DNA of 64,000 nucleotides from a virus. The notes beneath the pieces are model-generated. The model had not been told where the DNA came from. It did not search any database and saw only the letters and a program-made list of their open reading frames with translations. Location: IMG/VR virus record IMGVR_UViG_3300025151_000018, positions 1 through 64,000 of that record. One strand, written 5' to 3'. How positions within the stretch are numbered: the first letter of the stretch is position 1; each line of letters starts with the position of its first letter. Made by a program: the position numbers and the translations under genes. This document shows positions 7,686 through 15,398 of the stretch, piece by piece.

Positions 7686-9136
7686 GTAAAATAGAGTTAT
7701 ACAATTGGCAAATTGAAGCAGGTGATGCTATTCAAGATAGTATCGATCAAGGTGATGATGGTGCTGCCGTAGCAGCCATCACCGGGTCTGGTAAAACTAT
7801 GGTTGCTATTGAGGATATGAAGAAGTGGGAATTTAGACATCCAACAATTCATTGTCGCTTTACTGTTGTTGTTCCGACAAAGGCTTTGGCTATCCAATGG
7901 CGAGATGAAATGATTGAGCATGGTGTTGCTCAACCAGAAGAAATTGGTCGCATTGGTGGAGGCTCTATCAAAGGGTGGAAAGAAGGAATTAAGCATAAGG
8001 TCAATATCACTACTATTCAATCACTACAAAGAGGAAAGGGTAAATTGCTACAAATACACAATGATGATTATCACTATGTCATTGTTGATGAATGCCACAA
8101 TCTTAGAGGGGCTAAGAATAGAACCGCTTTAGCAGGTATTCGCACAGACTTTGTATTGGGTCTTAGTGCTACTCCACACCCTAATGATGAAGCAAGACAG
8201 ATCGTTGAGCAGGTAATTGGTAAAATTGTTTATTCATATCGTTATGCTCAAGCATTGGCTGACGGTGTTATTCCGCCTTTCGTGCTAAACTGTGTGAGAG
8301 TTAAGATGGATAGTGAGGAAACCAAAGAGGTTGAAAGGCTATCCAGATCTATCAAAAGATGTATGCAAGATGCTGAATACAATACCAGAGAAGAGAGGAA
8401 TAGACTTCATGCTATTGCTCGCAATCTGGGTTCACAAAGAAAGAGGATTCTTAACCGTGTCAAATCCCGTTCCCACATGGCATTGAGGATTATGGCTCAT
8501 CATGGTGATGTTCCCACCTTACTATTCCATGAGTCCACAGAAGATGTTGATAGGTTATCACAAATGACTCCGCATTTGAATGCAGCAGTATATCATAGTA
8601 ATCACCCTTCTAAGGATTCAGAGTTAGAGAGATTCAAGAATAAGGAAACAAACCATCTATACTCATGCCATGCTTTAACAGAGGGCTTCAATGTTCCCTT
8701 TGTTCAAGTGTCTGTAATGATGTCTGGCTCAAATGCACCACTAAGGAGAATACAAACTCTGGGGCGTTCCCTCCGTGGTAAAAGTGATGAGCCTAATCAA
8801 GTGTATTTCCTTTACATCGATCACAGAAAGGACATTGAAGGATTGCACAATCTAATTGAAACTGCTGACCTGCCACCAGAGGTAATCAAGCACTATGAGA
8901 TGACAGAGGATTGGATGAAGGAATTGCCACCACTACCGAGAAGAGAGAAGTGGATTCCTATTTCACCTAAGAATGGTGATGAAAGACCTAAGTGTGATAA
9001 GTGCGGAAGAACCTTCAAAGGTCAGGTTGGATTAAATACTCATCATTGTGTGCCATCCAGAAAGGGTTGGAATTGGGAGAAGAGTCTTGAAGAAGTTAAG
9101 GATATGACTTTTGATGAGTTTATGAGAGGTTTTTGA
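7682..9136 (+). CDS. SF2 helicase/ATPase with C-terminal C2H2-like zinc finger
   Basis: 484 aa from ATG 7682, which overlaps the upstream stop (the longer frame from 7643 is out-of-operon extension). Superfamily 2 motifs: Walker A TGSGKT (34-39), Walker B DECH (136-139), motif III SAT (162-164) and motif VI QTLGRSLRG near 360. This is the RecG/XPB/UvrB-like DEXH type used for duplex unwinding or translocation in viral replication and repair. The last about 50 residues hold CDKCGRTFKGQVGLNTHHC (438-456), a classic finger pattern with Cx2C, Phe, Leu and H-H/C ligands. That fusion is unusual for a viral SF2 helicase. Magroviruses are reported to carry an SF2 helicase. Confidence 0.85.
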   Translation: MSKIELYNWQIEAGDAIQDSIDQGDDGAAVAAITGSGKTMVAIEDMKKWEFRHPTIHCRFTVVVPTKALAIQWRDEMIEHGVAQPEEIGRIGGGSIKGWKEGIKHKVNITTIQSLQRGKGKLLQIHNDDYHYVIVDECHNLRGAKNRTALAGIRTDFVLGLSATPHPNDEARQIVEQVIGKIVYSYRYAQALADGVIPPFVLNCVRVKMDSEETKEVERLSRSIKRCMQDAEYNTREERNRLHAIARNLGSQRKRILNRVKSRSHMALRIMAHHGDVPTLLFHESTEDVDRLSQMTPHLNAAVYHSNHPSKDSELERFKNKETNHLYSCHALTEGFNVPFVQVSVMMSGSNAPLRRIQTLGRSLRGKSDEPNQVYFLYIDHRKDIEGLHNLIETADLPPEVIKHYEMTEDWMKELPPLPRREKWIPISPKNGDERPKCDKCGRTFKGQVGLNTHHCVPSRKGWNWEKSLEEVKDMTFDEFMRGF

Positions 9137-9137
9137 T

Positions 9138-9326
9138 ATGGTATATACTAATGAAAAATGCAGGTTCGGGCATAAGAAATGCACAGGTAAAGCGGAGATA
9201 AAGAACAAACATGGCGTTTATATGTGTAAGGTATGCCATGAAATATGGGTAAAACAACCACCGATTAAAAGAGATAGGCATGGTAATGCTATGCCTGAAT
9301 TTAGAATACACCATTTTAGTTTCTAA
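9138..9326 (+). CDS. Small Cys-rich protein, zinc-ribbon-like (62 aa)
   Basis: Starts 1 nt after the helicase stop. Cysteines at KCRFGHKKC and MCKVCHEIW form a probable zinc knuckle. The C-terminus is basic (IKRDRHGN). No family recognised. Confidence 0.5.
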   Translation: MVYTNEKCRFGHKKCTGKAEIKNKHGVYMCKVCHEIWVKQPPIKRDRHGNAMPEFRIHHFSF

Positions 9327-9367
9327 TTGAGCGTGGCATCATATACTCAAACCACTATCGGTTAATC

Positions 9368-9781
9368 ATGGCGAACAAAATTAACATGGCTAAACTTGAG
9401 AGTCTTGTGAAGAAATACAAGAAAAACACCACAGTATGGAAACATTACAGAGGATCTGGCGGAACAAAAGCAAATGTGCTTTTGGCTTGTGAGGCTCTTA
9501 GAAAGGACTTTACTGCTAAAGATTCTATTGAGGCAAATCCACCTAACTTCGTTAAAGTTGCTAAGAAGGTATTGAACAATCAGGCTATGCCAGATGTTCA
9601 CAAACTTCGTGATAAAGTGCTGGTAAAGATTCAACAGGCTGATAACTTGCAACAAGATCTTGCTAAGAGGTTAGCAGCAGCGCAGGTTGAAAAGAAGGCT
9701 CAACAAGAGAAGTTGAAGGAGATAGAATCATTCTTATCATCGCCACAGGCTAAGAAAATTTCAAAGTGGCTTTCTGAATAG
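9368..9781 (+). CDS. Lysine-rich helical protein (137 aa)
   Basis: A strongly basic protein (KLESLVKKYKKNTTVWK at the N-terminus). Residues 85-130 look like a coiled coil (QQADNLQQDLAKRLAAAQ, EKKAQQEKLKEIE). CATATAC at about 9346-9352 is a weak TATA candidate some 20 nt upstream. Possible DNA-binding or scaffolding role, but nothing diagnostic. Function unknown. Confidence 0.55.
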   Translation: MANKINMAKLESLVKKYKKNTTVWKHYRGSGGTKANVLLACEALRKDFTAKDSIEANPPNFVKVAKKVLNNQAMPDVHKLRDKVLVKIQQADNLQQDLAKRLAAAQVEKKAQQEKLKEIESFLSSPQAKKISKWLSE

Positions 9782-9791
9782 GTGTTTCGGG

Positions 9792-10142
9792 ATGAGTAGC
9801 AAGTTATACTTAGCCTCATACCGGGGCAGGTTCATGGAACAAGAACGGCAGTATAGATACAGAGCCGAATCATGGAAAGAGGTAATGAGAGAGGTAGTCA
9901 TAGACAGAGGCACACTTCTGGGTAGTGCCGAGTTTGAGGAAATGTCTGGTGTTGAAAGAGCCGACAAACTATCTAAGATCGATGATGCACTATCACTATG
10001 CTATGATAACATTCAGAGGTTGGCAAAGAATAGAGATATTGCTATCCCGGTCAAGAGAGGATTCAAGTATCGTTGCAAGAGGATTAGAGAAAAGGTATCT
10101 TCTATGACAGACGATGAGTTAGGAAAGGCAGGTGCTGAATAA
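9792..10142 (+). CDS. Hypothetical helical protein (116 aa)
   Basis: A charged, mostly helical protein rich in Arg and Glu (YRGRFMEQERQYRYRAE, then REKVSSMTDDELGKAG). No metal site. Its stop overlaps the next ATG by one base. Function unknown. Confidence 0.5.
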   Translation: MSSKLYLASYRGRFMEQERQYRYRAESWKEVMREVVIDRGTLLGSAEFEEMSGVERADKLSKIDDALSLCYDNIQRLAKNRDIAIPVKRGFKYRCKRIREKVSSMTDDELGKAGAE

Positions 10143-10432
10143 TGTCGCTTCAACATGGAGTATTATGGGAGGGTGAACATAGTAGGTTCATCATGTCTGT
10201 ATCTGATCCTTATCATTCAGGTTGGTATGATGTATTGATTGAAATTTATGGTGATGAAGCCGATGCTAAGGAACAAGCCGTCAATATACTAAAAGAGGCG
10301 GGATTTTACAGACCGCATGACAATTGGCGAGATTGGGAGAGAGTTGAAGCGACATACATGAAAACACAGGCGGTTTATCATCAAATTAAGGTTAGAAATG
10401 ATACTAAAGTAAAAGGAGATGAAGAGGAATGA
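10142..10432 (+). CDS. Hypothetical protein (96 aa)
   Basis: Mixed alpha/beta character: beta strands in the first 45 residues (GVLWEGEHSRFIMSV, WYDVLIEIYG), then a helix (EADAKEQAVNILKEAG). The stop region overlaps the ATG of the following zinc-ribbon gene by 4 nt. Function unknown. Confidence 0.5.
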   Translation: MSLQHGVLWEGEHSRFIMSVSDPYHSGWYDVLIEIYGDEADAKEQAVNILKEAGFYRPHDNWRDWERVEATYMKTQAVYHQIKVRNDTKVKGDEEE

Positions 10433-10566
10433 GCGAAGATACAATCCCCTGTCCTGATTGTAGTAATGTAATGGTGGAATGGCTTGAAGGAAAGCATCCA
10501 TCTGGTGAAGTAAAGAGGCGAGTTAGATGCAAACAATGTCGGAGATGGAAGTGGTTAGATGAGTAA
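10429..10566 (+). CDS. Mini zinc-ribbon protein (45 aa)
   Basis: The start overlaps the preceding stop (ATGA) and the end overlaps the next gene by 8 nt. CPDC and CKQC flank a basic linker (KHPSGEVKRRVR), a textbook zinc ribbon ending in RRWKWLDE. The arrangement recalls the N-terminal ribbons of TFB/TFS or small transcript-associated proteins, but the specific function is not evident. Confidence 0.6.
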   Translation: MSEDTIPCPDCSNVMVEWLEGKHPSGEVKRRVRCKQCRRWKWLDE

Positions 10567-11239
10567 TGAAATAGAATTGGACTTAGGTAATTTACCACCA
10601 CCGAATGAGCAAGATATTATGTGGGCGTGGCGACTTTGGAATACGCTCGCTATCAAAAGCACAGATGGCGCATTTCACGGTCTAAATAGTGAAGGCGGTA
10701 TATGGGATATGCCCGGTGTTGGTAGGTATAGAAGGACAGGTGCAACAGAATTGACCTTGACTGAAATCCATGCTTCACAAGATACTAATGAGTTAGGTAT
10801 TACAATGTGGAATAGGCATGATTGGATTGTTTTGCTTGCACACCAGATAGGTTGGGTTGTCATATCCGATCAAGTGCAAAAGGCTGATACAGAAGAGGTA
10901 TCACCAGACCAAGACGAGCCACCACTTGCACATATTGGTAATGTGTATGCTTGTCCTTGTGGCATGATTTACTCATTACTCGGTGCAGATCCTGATAGGT
11001 TGCGAATCAAAGTGAATGATGATGGCGATTGTCTAAATCCTCATTGTGATGTGATTGTTCCTTATCCTCATGCGGGTGTTCTAAACTCTGTTGATGATAG
11101 AGCAGTTATTGCTAAGATGCAAGCGCAAGAAGCGATAGTGTCATACGATGAAGAAGAAGGTGCAATCCCTATTCCTATACCAGCAACAGATGATGAAATA
11201 CCCATAGTTGATATTACATTGACATCAGAAGAAGAATAA
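10559..11239 (+). CDS. Hypothetical protein with Cys cluster (226 aa)
   Basis: The N-terminal half is rich in Trp (MWAWRLWNTLA, GGIWDMPG, MWNRHDWIVLLAHQIGW), suggesting a folded domain. The middle carries CPCG and CLNPHC about 25 residues apart, a probable zinc ribbon. The C-terminus is acidic and Pro/Ile-rich. The following gene starts after a TATA-like element, so this may end an operon segment. No family recognised. Confidence 0.55.
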   Translation: MSNEIELDLGNLPPPNEQDIMWAWRLWNTLAIKSTDGAFHGLNSEGGIWDMPGVGRYRRTGATELTLTEIHASQDTNELGITMWNRHDWIVLLAHQIGWVVISDQVQKADTEEVSPDQDEPPLAHIGNVYACPCGMIYSLLGADPDRLRIKVNDDGDCLNPHCDVIVPYPHAGVLNSVDDRAVIAKMQAQEAIVSYDEEEGAIPIPIPATDDEIPIVDITLTSEEE

Positions 11240-11245
11240 CCGTAG

Positions 11246-11254
11246 TTTAATATA
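11246..11254 (+). promoter_or_regulatory. TATA-like element, possible leaderless promoter
   Basis: TTTAATATA lies about 28 nt before ATG 11278, the distance at which archaeal transcription would start at or just before the ATG, giving a leaderless mRNA. No ribosome-binding site precedes that ATG. Confidence 0.35.
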
Positions 11255-11277
11255 GGCTACCCTCTGTGGCTATTGAT

Positions 11278-12075
11278 ATGAGCAAGGCAGATATGACTAC
11301 TTATGTTGAAGGTTTGAATGATGAAGAAATTATGGCATTGGCTGGTGTCGGTTCAGCACTAAAGGTGTTTGGCACAGTCCTTGAAGCGGAATTTGAGAAG
11401 CGTAATGGTGTTCTATTAGATTCCGATAGTCGCAAAGAAAATGATGGCAAACCAAGTCATACTGCCAATCCTGTAATTGATATTGATATTCCCGGTGTGT
11501 CGTCTTTCATGCTAAGACCGACTACATCTAACAACAAAGCCAGAGGCAACGGTTGGGCTAAAGATGTTGGACTATCAGACAAAGTAAAGACAGGCAATGT
11601 GCCTCCGACTTTACTTGCATCTATTCTTGTTGATAAGATTGCTACTATGTTAGGTGGCAACATCAAAGACAGAGCATTGATTGATATTCAAGAGGCTCTT
11701 GCTTCTTGTATGACTATTACTGATGGTAAATTCAAGTTTGATAAGAAGCAAGCCCCGCCATTGAATCACCCTGTTGAGGTTGCTGAATGGTTGGATAAAC
11801 TATCTATGAATTTCATTGGCACTACTGCTGGCGCAAACCATGTCAGCATGGAGGTCATACCTATCCCTCAAGAAACACATTCCCCTGTTGAAGCCCCTGT
11901 TGGTGAAACTGATGAACCAGACCTTTCGTTGGCATCCCATCCCGTCAATGATCATCATGTTGCAGAGGCTACTAACGACCCAGAGGAAGAAAGCCCAGAT
12001 TCACCATCTGGCACTTCCTTCATGGATGCTCAAGTAAATATGCTTCTATTCGGTGGTTATGGTGGTGGAGAATGA
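11278..12075 (+). CDS. Hypothetical protein (265 aa)
   Basis: From ATG 11278 (an in-frame GTG at 11266 is also possible). Residues about 1-40 are helical, a central domain spans about 70-180 (PPTLLASILVDKIATMLGG, DRALIDIQEALASCM), and the C-terminal 80 residues are Pro/Glu/His-rich and probably disordered. The central part is alpha-helical and could be a small DNA- or protein-binding fold. No family recognised. The stop overlaps the next ATG. Confidence 0.55.
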   Translation: MSKADMTTYVEGLNDEEIMALAGVGSALKVFGTVLEAEFEKRNGVLLDSDSRKENDGKPSHTANPVIDIDIPGVSSFMLRPTTSNNKARGNGWAKDVGLSDKVKTGNVPPTLLASILVDKIATMLGGNIKDRALIDIQEALASCMTITDGKFKFDKKQAPPLNHPVEVAEWLDKLSMNFIGTTAGANHVSMEVIPIPQETHSPVEAPVGETDEPDLSLASHPVNDHHVAEATNDPEEESPDSPSGTSFMDAQVNMLLFGGYGGGE

Positions 12076-12242
12076 CTAAGTTGATGTGTGCTTGTTGTGG
12101 TGAACCGCACAGGTTTATTGATGAAGATACTCCCGTTGGGTCAAGACCTTTCTGTTCAGAGAAATGTTGGGCTGAATATAACGGTATGGAGATCAAACCA
12201 GAAGGCTACTATGGGTTTATTCAAAACTTTAGGGGTGCGTGA
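12072..12242 (+). CDS. Small Cys-rich zinc protein (56 aa)
   Basis: ATG overlaps the previous stop. CACC near the N-terminus and FCSEKCWAEY in the middle give a CxxC...CxxxC pattern of the kind seen in MYM/YacG-like zinc fingers (FCSxxC). A reading frame in another phase covers the same DNA as a 5' extension of the next gene, but this phase has the overlapping start and the metal motif. Confidence 0.55.
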   Translation: MTKLMCACCGEPHRFIDEDTPVGSRPFCSEKCWAEYNGMEIKPEGYYGFIQNFRGA

Positions 12243-12243
12243 A

Positions 12244-12552
12244 ATGACCGATGCTAAATACAATCAAGCCCTTCATAGGAAATTAGATACTTCATTCACA
12301 CCGGGTGAAGAATTGCACCTTTTGACACAAGATGCTTACGGCCAGCGTGTGCTGAATATCAGGATATTTAGGGTCGCACCTTCAAGAAGCGGTCATACAG
12401 GTTATACTCAAAGAGGCTTCTATCTAACTAAAGAAGAAGCCACATTACTACGAGATCATCTAAATGATGTATTAGAAATGGATGAAGCATTTGAGCCGAC
12501 CCCATCAGGCATGAAGCCTGTGGGTGATACTCTCAAAGGTGGTGGCGAATGA
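12244..12552 (+). CDS. Hypothetical protein (102 aa)
   Basis: ATG 12244 lies directly after the stop of the zinc protein; an upstream in-frame start at 12088 would overlap that gene entirely and is rejected. The protein is mixed alpha/beta (RVLNIRIFRVAPSRSGHTG then a helix LTKEEATLLRDHL) with a Gly-rich tail. Function unknown; the stop overlaps the next start. Confidence 0.5.
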   Translation: MTDAKYNQALHRKLDTSFTPGEELHLLTQDAYGQRVLNIRIFRVAPSRSGHTGYTQRGFYLTKEEATLLRDHLNDVLEMDEAFEPTPSGMKPVGDTLKGGGE

Positions 12553-12971
12553 TGAGCGATATACCAAGGGCTGGCACTATTGCATGGTATGAATACTATG
12601 CAGGTAAAATCGTTGAGTTAGGCGACCACATAGAATTACCAGAAGAAGTAGTCAATGACGCAATAGAATTGTGGGAAGAAGCGATAGGAACATCACGATC
12701 TCCATTACCATTGGTTGTTGATTGTCTGTATATTTGTGCTAAACTGTCTGGTAATAGAATTAGTATCAAAGCCATGAAGAGGCACACTAAGGAATTGTGG
12801 AGTAAGAGGATTGAGGTATTACCACTTGACAGGCGAAGGAATGAGCGAAGATGGGTATGGAAATTCAAAGACTTCATCATGTCGCTATATCCTGATGAAG
12901 CAGCGTGGGAGGATTTTACCGAAGCGTGGCAAGATAAAGTTGTGGATCCCGAATACTTCAATGAAGAGTAG
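12549..12971 (+). CDS. TFB/TFIIB-like single cyclin-fold protein (140 aa)
   Basis: Residues about 22-80 match the pattern of one cyclin repeat of archaeal TFB: ELGDHIELPEEVVNDAIELW, then SPLPLVVDCLYICAKLSGNR with the hydrophobic Y-x-x-C-K core, then a helix IKAMKRHT. Residues 88-112 are Arg/Trp-rich and basic (LDRRRNERRWVWKF), suitable for DNA contact. Cellular TFB has a zinc ribbon plus two repeats (about 300 aa), so this would be a stripped version with one repeat. It could redirect or block host transcription initiation. The family call rests on pattern recognition only. Confidence 0.45.
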   Translation: MMSDIPRAGTIAWYEYYAGKIVELGDHIELPEEVVNDAIELWEEAIGTSRSPLPLVVDCLYICAKLSGNRISIKAMKRHTKELWSKRIEVLPLDRRRNERRWVWKFKDFIMSLYPDEAAWEDFTEAWQDKVVDPEYFNEE

Positions 12972-12980
12972 TGAAAGGAG

Positions 12981-14432
12981 ATGCAGGTATTGATTGCTAA
13001 GTCCACAGACTTCTCGCACATCGCTGCGAGTTGCCGACAGGCATACAACGGTATCAGGCGACCTGCGATTGTTCTTGAGTCATGTTTCAACATGAACCGC
13101 ACAGAAATGGTTGAATATATACAATTCTTCTATGAAGATGATAGAGTTGAATACAGATTAACCGATGAGGATTTGAGGGAAATCTTCTATCTATTGACAG
13201 ATGTATATCCCGAAGAAGTTGAAGATGATCCTGACTTAGTGCAAATCATATCTAATCTATCAAGAGTAAATGAAACAAAGAGTCCATTTAGTCGCATACA
13301 TTCTCTAATGAAAGGCATACTTGATGCTGATGATAACAGGATAAGAGCCATGCAAATGCGTTCTGTCCTAACCAGACTAACCGCAAGAGATGCCTATTGG
13401 GTCATATTGCGGTTGCAGCGTAAAGCCAATCCATTCAAGCGGAGAGATGTAATAATGGCATTGGCTAATGTATTCAATTTACCAACAACCAGATTACAAA
13501 GAGCATCGGCTTTTATGCAGTTGCCGATGTTAGCGAAGTATTTGATAGAAGGAAAGGAGATACCTTCAACCCCTGCTATTGGTGATAAAATGCTGATGCC
13601 TTTACCTGTTAGGTGGGCTGATGCCAATTTGCCATATACAGATACCTATCTTGAGGTAATCAGGGGCGAGAGGCTAACTTTGCATATTGAGGAAAACCAT
13701 GCTATGCTAAGAGATCCTAATGGTGATGAGGTTGATGAGGACTTAGGAGTATTCACCACAGACTCATTCCCTGATGGTATCTATGTTGTTGAAAGGGTAG
13801 CAGCAGATGATTTCCCAATTAGTGTAGTGGATTATATTCTATCAAAGGACAACATACAGGACTTGACATTTGAGAAGAGAAGAGAGTATCTTGAGGAAAA
13901 CATACCAGATATGTTCATCAAATCTATATCCCATGTCCGTAATCCGTCAGAGATGAAGAGAAAGTGTCCTAAAAATGGCATTGTTCTGTTGCATAATGGT
14001 AGTCAAGTAGTTGATTATACCAATCCCCGTTCAAGTATTGTGCGTTTCAGCACAAAAGCCACAGGAGATGTGTTTAGGCTCATTGGTGGTGTCTGGTTGC
14101 ATATTGAAGGTCGTGGGCTATGCCTTGCAGGTTGGAGAGTCGCAGCGAGAGATGGTGTTGATGGATATTATGAAGTCGGCACAATTAGAGCCGAGCCTGA
14201 TCTTGAAAAGAAGTTAGGTAAAATGACTAAAGATGCTAAGGCGTTAGAAGGAGAGGTAGCACTAATGAAGGGTGCTACATTTGTTCAAGTTGATGTTCAC
14301 TTTACAGATTATGATGATAGAGGTATTGTCATTCAAGGTGTTATTACAGACATAATTGATGATGCAGGTATATCAGATGTAGTGCCTGTTGAAGAAGTTG
14401 AATGGTTGGTGGGTGATGATGGAGAAAGATGA
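12981..14432 (+). CDS. Degenerate ATP-dependent DNA ligase-like protein (catalytic lysine absent)
   Basis: 483 aa. The helical N-terminal half, with a PLPVRWAD segment near residue 205, follows the order of archaeal ATP-dependent ligases (DNA-binding domain then PMLA-like linker). The nucleotidyl-transfer site, normally KYDGER, reads VIRGER at 226-231, so Lys and Asp are replaced by Val and Arg. Later segments keep ligase-like character: DGIYVVE (265-271), VVDYILSKDN (282-291) with FEKRREYLEE (297-306), and NGIVLL (332-337) in place of EGIVxK. It is either an inactivated ligase used for DNA binding or a distant lookalike. ATG directly abuts AAAGGAG; TTG at 12990 would be better spaced. Confidence 0.5.
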   Translation: MQVLIAKSTDFSHIAASCRQAYNGIRRPAIVLESCFNMNRTEMVEYIQFFYEDDRVEYRLTDEDLREIFYLLTDVYPEEVEDDPDLVQIISNLSRVNETKSPFSRIHSLMKGILDADDNRIRAMQMRSVLTRLTARDAYWVILRLQRKANPFKRRDVIMALANVFNLPTTRLQRASAFMQLPMLAKYLIEGKEIPSTPAIGDKMLMPLPVRWADANLPYTDTYLEVIRGERLTLHIEENHAMLRDPNGDEVDEDLGVFTTDSFPDGIYVVERVAADDFPISVVDYILSKDNIQDLTFEKRREYLEENIPDMFIKSISHVRNPSEMKRKCPKNGIVLLHNGSQVVDYTNPRSSIVRFSTKATGDVFRLIGGVWLHIEGRGLCLAGWRVAARDGVDGYYEVGTIRAEPDLEKKLGKMTKDAKALEGEVALMKGATFVQVDVHFTDYDDRGIVIQGVITDIIDDAGISDVVPVEEVEWLVGDDGER

Positions 14433-14781
14433 TTTGACATTGTTGCTTATCGCACAGAATGCTCGCATGAGGATTGCTGCGAGGCTCACAACAAAGCACA
14501 AGACCGGGTATCAAATAAGACCTGAATGTGATTTGTTTGGTCGCAATAAGATACCAGAAGATGCAGTTGAGTTTTTGGCTCGGCAGGGGCTACCAGCACA
14601 GAATAGATATACACAAACCCCACACTTAAACAGGCTATTGCGATTACTCAAACCATATCAGCACTTCACTAAAGATCCGCAGGGATTAAATGATGTGGCT
14701 AATCACATCGGTAGTCTGCGTTCTGTGAAGAACCATGAAGATGTGAAGAAAGTATTGGAGGAATTAGATGCCGTTATTTGA
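14419..14781 (+). CDS. Hypothetical basic protein (120 aa)
   Basis: ATG 14419 follows GGTGGGTGAT and overlaps the ligase-like gene by 14 nt; the longer start at 14389 is unlikely. The protein is Arg/Lys/His-rich and helical (LLLIAQNARMRIAARLTTK, HLNRLLRLLKPYQHF), with no metal site. It overlaps the next gene by 14 nt. Function unknown. Confidence 0.5.
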   Translation: MEKDDLTLLLIAQNARMRIAARLTTKHKTGYQIRPECDLFGRNKIPEDAVEFLARQGLPAQNRYTQTPHLNRLLRLLKPYQHFTKDPQGLNDVANHIGSLRSVKNHEDVKKVLEELDAVI

Positions 14782-15340
14782 TGTAGTCAAGGAGGATATT
14801 GATTTCTTTGAGGCGTGTCCTAATGCAGATCCATATCTTGATAGCGATGAAAAACTAAACTCATTCCATGTCGCCAGAATGTATCTAAAAGAAAGGGATA
14901 GAGTTAGGGTATCTCATGCCATTAACAATGCGAGCATGGGAATGAAGTTTTACATGACTCTCCTAATGAATACGGTTGAGCCACAATATCAGCAGGGAGT
15001 CATGTTCGCAGCGAGAGAGTTGTATAAGAAAGTGCCAGAGGATTTACTATCCTCCGTAATAGCATTCTCACACCCCGGTGGTAGCCATGCAAGAATCAAA
15101 TTCCCAGAGAAATATGACAAAATACCCACGAAACTGTTGGGTGATTTGGGGTTAAGGTCTGATCAATTAAGTTGGTTTTACAGGTTGAGAGAGAACGAAG
15201 CCTTCATTCGGCTGATGGCAGGGAACATTGAACCAAAGCATAGAAAACATATCCCCCTATTTGATACCACACTACTCAAAACTAAGGCTAAAAGCAATAC
15301 TGAAAGCCTGTTTAGTAAGAAATGGGAGGCTAATCAATGA
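14768..15340 (+). CDS. Hypothetical protein (190 aa)
   Basis: A mostly helical, charged protein (FHVARMYLKERDRVRVSHAI, MFAARELYKKVPEDLLSSV). No catalytic motif is apparent. It is the last gene before the promoter in front of the clamp loader and may belong to the preceding operon. Function unknown. Confidence 0.5.
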   Translation: MPLFDVVKEDIDFFEACPNADPYLDSDEKLNSFHVARMYLKERDRVRVSHAINNASMGMKFYMTLLMNTVEPQYQQGVMFAARELYKKVPEDLLSSVIAFSHPGGSHARIKFPEKYDKIPTKLLGDLGLRSDQLSWFYRLRENEAFIRLMAGNIEPKHRKHIPLFDTTLLKTKAKSNTESLFSKKWEANQ

Positions 15341-15349
15341 TGCCGAACC

Positions 15350-15357
15350 TTTTATAC
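15350..15357 (+). promoter_or_regulatory. Archaeal TATA box upstream of the replisome operon
   Basis: CCGAACC followed by TTTTATAC (15350-15357) resembles BRE plus TATA. A start near 15379 would give a 20-nt leader holding GCGGAGG at 15385-15390 before ATG 15399. This would transcribe the clamp-loader to polymerase block. Confidence 0.55.
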
Positions 15358-15398
15358 ACTACTCCCTATTGGCATAGGTGCAAGCGGAGGAATTTGTT

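Noticed and set aside
12088-12243. N-terminal extension of the 102-aa gene from ATG 12088
   Set aside because: It covers the 56-aa Cys-rich gene in another phase; ATG 12244 directly follows that gene's stop and fits operon spacing.
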